Shown here piece by piece: positions 61,316-64,000 of a stretch of 64,000 bases of DNA. Position 1 is the first letter of the stretch; the number at the start of each line of letters is the position of its first letter. Location of the stretch: assembly GCA_018823745.1 (NCBI GenBank), contig JAHJHR010000017.1:124001-188000 (forward strand), written 5' to 3'. The stretch comes from Alphaproteobacteria bacterium. GTDB taxonomy: Bacteria; Pseudomonadota; Alphaproteobacteria; Oceanibaculales; Oceanibaculaceae. The notes under the pieces were generated by a model, which was given only the letters and a program-made list of their open reading frames with translations, was not told the origin of the DNA and ran no database searches. Position numbers and translations under genes: made by a program.

Positions 61316-62316
61316 TGATAGCCCTCGCTGGGATCGACCTTGCCGCGAAACACCCAATAGGCATAGGCGGTATAGGCCAGGATCATCGGCAGCAAGACAA
61401 CGGTCCCGACCAGCAGGAAGCCGAGGCTTTCATCCGGCGCGGCAACATCCCAGATCGTCAGGCTGGGCGGCACCATATACGGATAGAAGCTGATGCCGAT
61501 GCCGATATAGCACAGCACGAATATCCCCAGCGACGCCAGGAACGGCACATAGTCGCGCTTGCCGGCCAGCCCCTTGAACAGCAGGAAGGCGCAGAGCAGC
61601 ACCAGCAGCGGCACGATGCCGGAAAACAGCATCGCCGGCCAGGCGAACCAGCGCTCCAGATAGACCGCGTTCTGGAACGGCGTCCACAGGCTGACCGCGC
61701 CGATCAGCGCCAGCGTGCCGATGCCGGTCAGCCGGGCTTGAAGCCGCGCCTTGTCGCGCACCTCGGTATCGGTCTTCATCACCAGCCAGGTCGAGCCCAG
61801 CAGTGCATAGCCAACCACCAGCGCCACGCCGGTCAGCAGGCTGAACGGCGTCAGCCAGTCCCACCAGCCGCCGGCATAAGCGCGATTGGCGACCTTGATG
61901 CCCTGCACCAGCGCGCCCAAAGCGACGCCCTGGCTGAAGGTGGCGATCAGCGAGCCGCCGGCAAAGGCCCAGTCCCACAGGAACTTGCCGCGTTTGGTGC
62001 GCCAGCGGAATTCGAAGGCCACGCCGCGGAAGATCAGCGCCAGCAGCATGACAATCAGCGGGGCGTAGAGCGCCGGCATGATCGTGGCATAGGCCAGCGG
62101 GAACACCGCGAACAGCCCCCCGCCGCCCAGCACCAGCCAGGTCTCATTGCCGTCCCAGACCGGGGCGACGGTGTTCATCATCAGGTCGCGCTGGTGTTCC
62201 TCGGGGTAGAGCGGAAACAGGATGCCGACGCCGAGGTCGAAGCCGTCGAGGATCACATAGGCCAGCACCGCTATCGCGATCAGACCGGCCCAGATGAAGG
62301 CGAGATCGATTTCCAT
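61312..62316 (-). CDS. cydB: Cytochrome bd ubiquinol oxidase subunit II
   Basis: The 334-residue membrane protein has eight to nine helices and starts IDLAFIWAGLIAIAVLAYVILDGFDLGVG, the CydB N-terminus with a conserved acid pair. WDGNETWLVLGGGGLFAVFP is the other strong family block. It is 9 bp after subunit I and overlaps the small third subunit. It lacks hemes itself and supports subunit I in the inner membrane. Confidence 0.96.
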   Translation of the reverse strand: MEIDLAFIWAGLIAIAVLAYVILDGFDLGVGILFPLYPEEHQRDLMMNTVAPVWDGNETWLVLGGGGLFAVFPLAYATIMPALYAPLIVMLLALIFRGVAFEFRWRTKRGKFLWDWAFAGGSLIATFSQGVALGALVQGIKVANRAYAGGWWDWLTPFSLLTGVALVVGYALLGSTWLVMKTDTEVRDKARLQARLTGIGTLALIGAVSLWTPFQNAVYLERWFAWPAMLFSGIVPLLVLLCAFLLFKGLAGKRDYVPFLASLGIFVLCYIGIGISFYPYMVPPSLTIWDVAAPDESLGFLLVGTVVLLPMILAYTAYAYWVFRGKVDPSEGYH

Positions 62317-62325
62317 GCCGGCCTC

Positions 62326-63741
62326 CTATTCTGCGGGGTTCATGACACGGCCGGCATCGACCGCGGGCGCGGGCGTGATGCCAGCAGTCCGGGTCGGACC
62401 GATATCCTCGTCATTGAAGCCGATATCGGGTTTGCGCTTCATCAGCCGCAGCAGATAGAAGGTGCCGGCGCCGAACACCGCAAAATAGACAATGATAAAG
62501 GCGATCAGCGAGGCCCCAACAGCCGGTGCACCCAGCGGCGACACGGAGTCCGACGTCCGCAGCAGGCCATAGATCGTATAGGGCTGGCGGCCGACCTCTG
62601 TCGTGATCCAGCCGGCCAGCACCGCGACGAAGCCGCTCGGCCCCATCACCACGGCAAACCGCGCCAGCCATTTATCCTCGAACAACCCACCGCGCCAGCG
62701 CCGCCACAGGCTCCACAGCCCGACCGCCAGCATGGCGAAGCCGATGGCGACCATGATGCGGAAACTCCAGAACACGATCAGGGCCGGCGGACGGTCCTCT
62801 TTTGGCCATTCTTTAAGCCCCTTCACCTCGCCATCCAGAGAATGGGTCAGGATCAGCGAGCCGAGCTTTGGAATCTCGATGGCGTAGCGCACCCGTTCCT
62901 GCTCGTCATCGGGCAGGCCGAACAGGATCAGCGGCGCGCCGCTGCGGGTCTCGTAATGCCCCTCCATCGCCGCCACTTTGGCCGGCTGGTGTTCCAGCGT
63001 GTTCAGGCCGTGGAAATCGCCCGCCAGGATCTGCAGCGGGGCGACCAGCGCCGCCATCCACAGCGCCATGGAGAACATGATCTGCGCGCCGCGGTCGCGG
63101 CCGTCATCCTTCAGCACGTGCCAGGCGCCAACCGCGCCGACCACGAAGGCCGTCGTCAGATAGGCCGCCAGCACCATATGGACCAGCCGGTACGGGAAGG
63201 ACGGGTTGAAGATGACCGCCCACCAGTCGGCCGGCACATACTGCCCGACATCGTTGATCGCATAGCCGGCCGGGGTCTGCATCCAGCTGTTCACCGACAG
63301 GATCCAGAAGGCCGACATCAGCGTGCCGGCGGCGACCATCAATGTGGCAAAGAAATGCAGCTTCGGCCCGACCCGGTTCAGGCCGAACAGCATGATCCCC
63401 AGGAAACCCGCCTCCAGGAAGAAGGCGGACAGCACCTCATAGCCCATCAGCGGTCCGATGACCGGGCCGGCCTTGTCGGAAAACACGCTCCAGTTGGTGC
63501 CGAACTGGTAGCTCATGACGATGCCGGAAACGACGCCCATGCCGAAGGTCACGGCGAAGATCTTCTTCCAGTAATGGAAGAGCTTCATATAGGCCTCGTC
63601 CTTCTTCCACAGCCACAGCCCCTCCAGCACGGCCAGGTAGCTGGCAAGACCGATGGAAAAGGCGGGAAAGATGATGTGGAAGGAAACGGTGAAGGCGAAT
63701 TGGATTCGTGCCAACAGCGTCGCGTCGAAATTCTCGAACAT
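62326..63741 (-). CDS. cydA: Cytochrome bd ubiquinol oxidase subunit I, cyanide-insensitive (CioA-like) type
   Basis: The 471-residue subunit carries heme ligands His22 (SFHIIFP), His188 (RLVHMVLA) and Met330 (FRIM), with proton-path acids Glu102 and Glu110. The Q-loop is short (about 250-300) and includes Lys255 and Glu260. The GRQPW signature is GRQPY (384-388). Short Q-loop and total length place it with CioA rather than Escherichia coli CydA. It oxidises ubiquinol and reduces O2 at high affinity without proton pumping. Confidence 0.95.
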   Translation of the reverse strand: MFENFDATLLARIQFAFTVSFHIIFPAFSIGLASYLAVLEGLWLWKKDEAYMKLFHYWKKIFAVTFGMGVVSGIVMSYQFGTNWSVFSDKAGPVIGPLMGYEVLSAFFLEAGFLGIMLFGLNRVGPKLHFFATLMVAAGTLMSAFWILSVNSWMQTPAGYAINDVGQYVPADWWAVIFNPSFPYRLVHMVLAAYLTTAFVVGAVGAWHVLKDDGRDRGAQIMFSMALWMAALVAPLQILAGDFHGLNTLEHQPAKVAAMEGHYETRSGAPLILFGLPDDEQERVRYAIEIPKLGSLILTHSLDGEVKGLKEWPKEDRPPALIVFWSFRIMVAIGFAMLAVGLWSLWRRWRGGLFEDKWLARFAVVMGPSGFVAVLAGWITTEVGRQPYTIYGLLRTSDSVSPLGAPAVGASLIAFIIVYFAVFGAGTFYLLRLMKRKPDIGFNDEDIGPTRTAGITPAPAVDAGRVMNPAE

Positions 63742-63773
63742 GGCGGCCCCCGGCTGTGGGTCTGGCTGATCTA

Positions 63774-63820
63774 TTTTTACGGCGATAAACCCTGGATGAC
63801 CACGTTTAAACCATGTGGTC
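63774..63820 (-). promoter_or_regulatory. Promoter and inverted repeat ahead of the cytochrome bd genes
   Basis: On the minus strand TGGTCA (63802-63797) and TAAAAA (63779-63774) are 17 bp apart, 33 bp before the cydA ATG. The inverted repeat GACCAC-N11-GTGGTC (63798-63820) overlaps the -35 and could bind a regulator. It is not an FNR box. Confidence 0.55.
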
Positions 63821-63928
63821 TTTCGCCGCTGCGGCAGGAGCGCGCATCCGGCGCATCGGCTCTTTGCGGGTCAGGCACGCTTGGCGCAGGGCAATCGCGC
63901 CGATAGGATGGCCGAAAGGGAGCCTTAA

Positions 63929-64000
63929 ATGTCGACCGCGCTGATCACCCACCACGCCTTTCTCGATCACGATACCGGACCGGGCCACCCGGAATCGGCC
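63929..64000 (+). CDS. Histone-deacetylase-family protein (5' end only)
   Basis: An ATG at 63929 with GGGAG upstream opens a frame to the window edge. Its 24 codons begin with ALITHHAFLDHDTGPGHPES, the classic N-terminus of bacterial HDAC-like amidohydrolases (TxxxxxHDTGxxHPE). These zinc enzymes deacetylate polyamines or small acetylated substrates. The rest of the gene lies beyond the window. Confidence 0.85.
   Translation, partial: MSTALITHHAFLDHDTGPGHPESA

Noticed and set aside
61315-63906. An 863-codon plus-strand open frame opposite cydA and cydB
   Set aside because: It is rich in His, Gln, Arg and Gly, the typical antisense shadow of GC-rich membrane protein genes, and both cyd genes are clearly real.
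1-64000. CRISPR arrays, tRNA or rRNA genes, insertion sequences, prophage or integration sites
   Set aside because: I saw no direct-repeat array, no tRNA cloverleaf with CCA end, no transposase or integrase frame and no long terminal inverted repeats.

Overview
The window is chromosomal DNA of a GC-rich alphaproteobacterium, most likely of the Rhodospirillales type. The evidence is the strong GC bias at third codon positions, TAXI- and DctP-type TRAP transporters, an MHYT-GGDEF-EAL protein, an imelysin iron cassette, a cyanide-insensitive type cytochrome bd and many family III CoA-transferases. The species cannot be named from sequence alone. I see no rRNA, tRNA, CRISPR array, insertion sequence or phage gene; gene density is high and nearly all ORFs are intact.

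Layout. 1-4266: partial Na/Pi cotransporter, catalase, orphan TAXI solute-binding protein. 4548-7580: polar amino acid ABC importer. 7540-10586: YcaQ-type DNA glycosylase and a membrane diguanylate cyclase. 10764-11831: PRISE-like reductase. 11850-17010: four-gene imelysin iron cassette behind a Fur-like box. 17159-23287: surface-glycan genes resembling a reduced Arn (aminosugar-lipid) set. 23314-27440: TauD-like dioxygenase and a TAXI TRAP importer. 27748-31570: DegP protease, a 46-residue membrane protein and a two-component system. 31820-37789: acyl-CoA dehydrogenase, SDR, MFS carrier, c-di-GMP phosphodiesterase and PilZ protein. 37889-44679: FAD-linked hydroxyacid dehydrogenase, two CoA-transferases and a stand-alone 2-oxoacid dehydrogenase E1.

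44826-52925 is the most interesting part. A rightward operon (type II dehydroquinase-like lyase, cupin, aspartate-dehydrogenase-like enzyme) faces a leftward operon (two SDRs, a flavin dehydrogenase, a DctPQM TRAP importer). Three control regions in this stretch carry the same 16-bp dyad (core CTGACTTA), so they look like one regulon for uptake and breakdown of an unidentified, probably alicyclic, carboxylate. The lyase keeps the dehydroquinase catalytic residues but has lost two substrate-binding ones, which suggests a different substrate.

52945-56145: TonB receptor, YcnI-like and DUF2946 proteins, a likely copper locus. 56269-60145: ModA-like binding protein, molbindin and a type II (FecBCD-like) ABC importer, probably a hybrid molybdate/tungstate system. 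60207-63741: EamA transporter and cytochrome bd with a tiny third subunit. 63929-end: start of a histone-deacetylase-like gene.

A recurring design is a strong hairpin just after the solute-binding-protein gene of an uptake operon (three separate operons), plus similar hairpins inside the imelysin and DegP operons, which would set unequal expression within each transcript.
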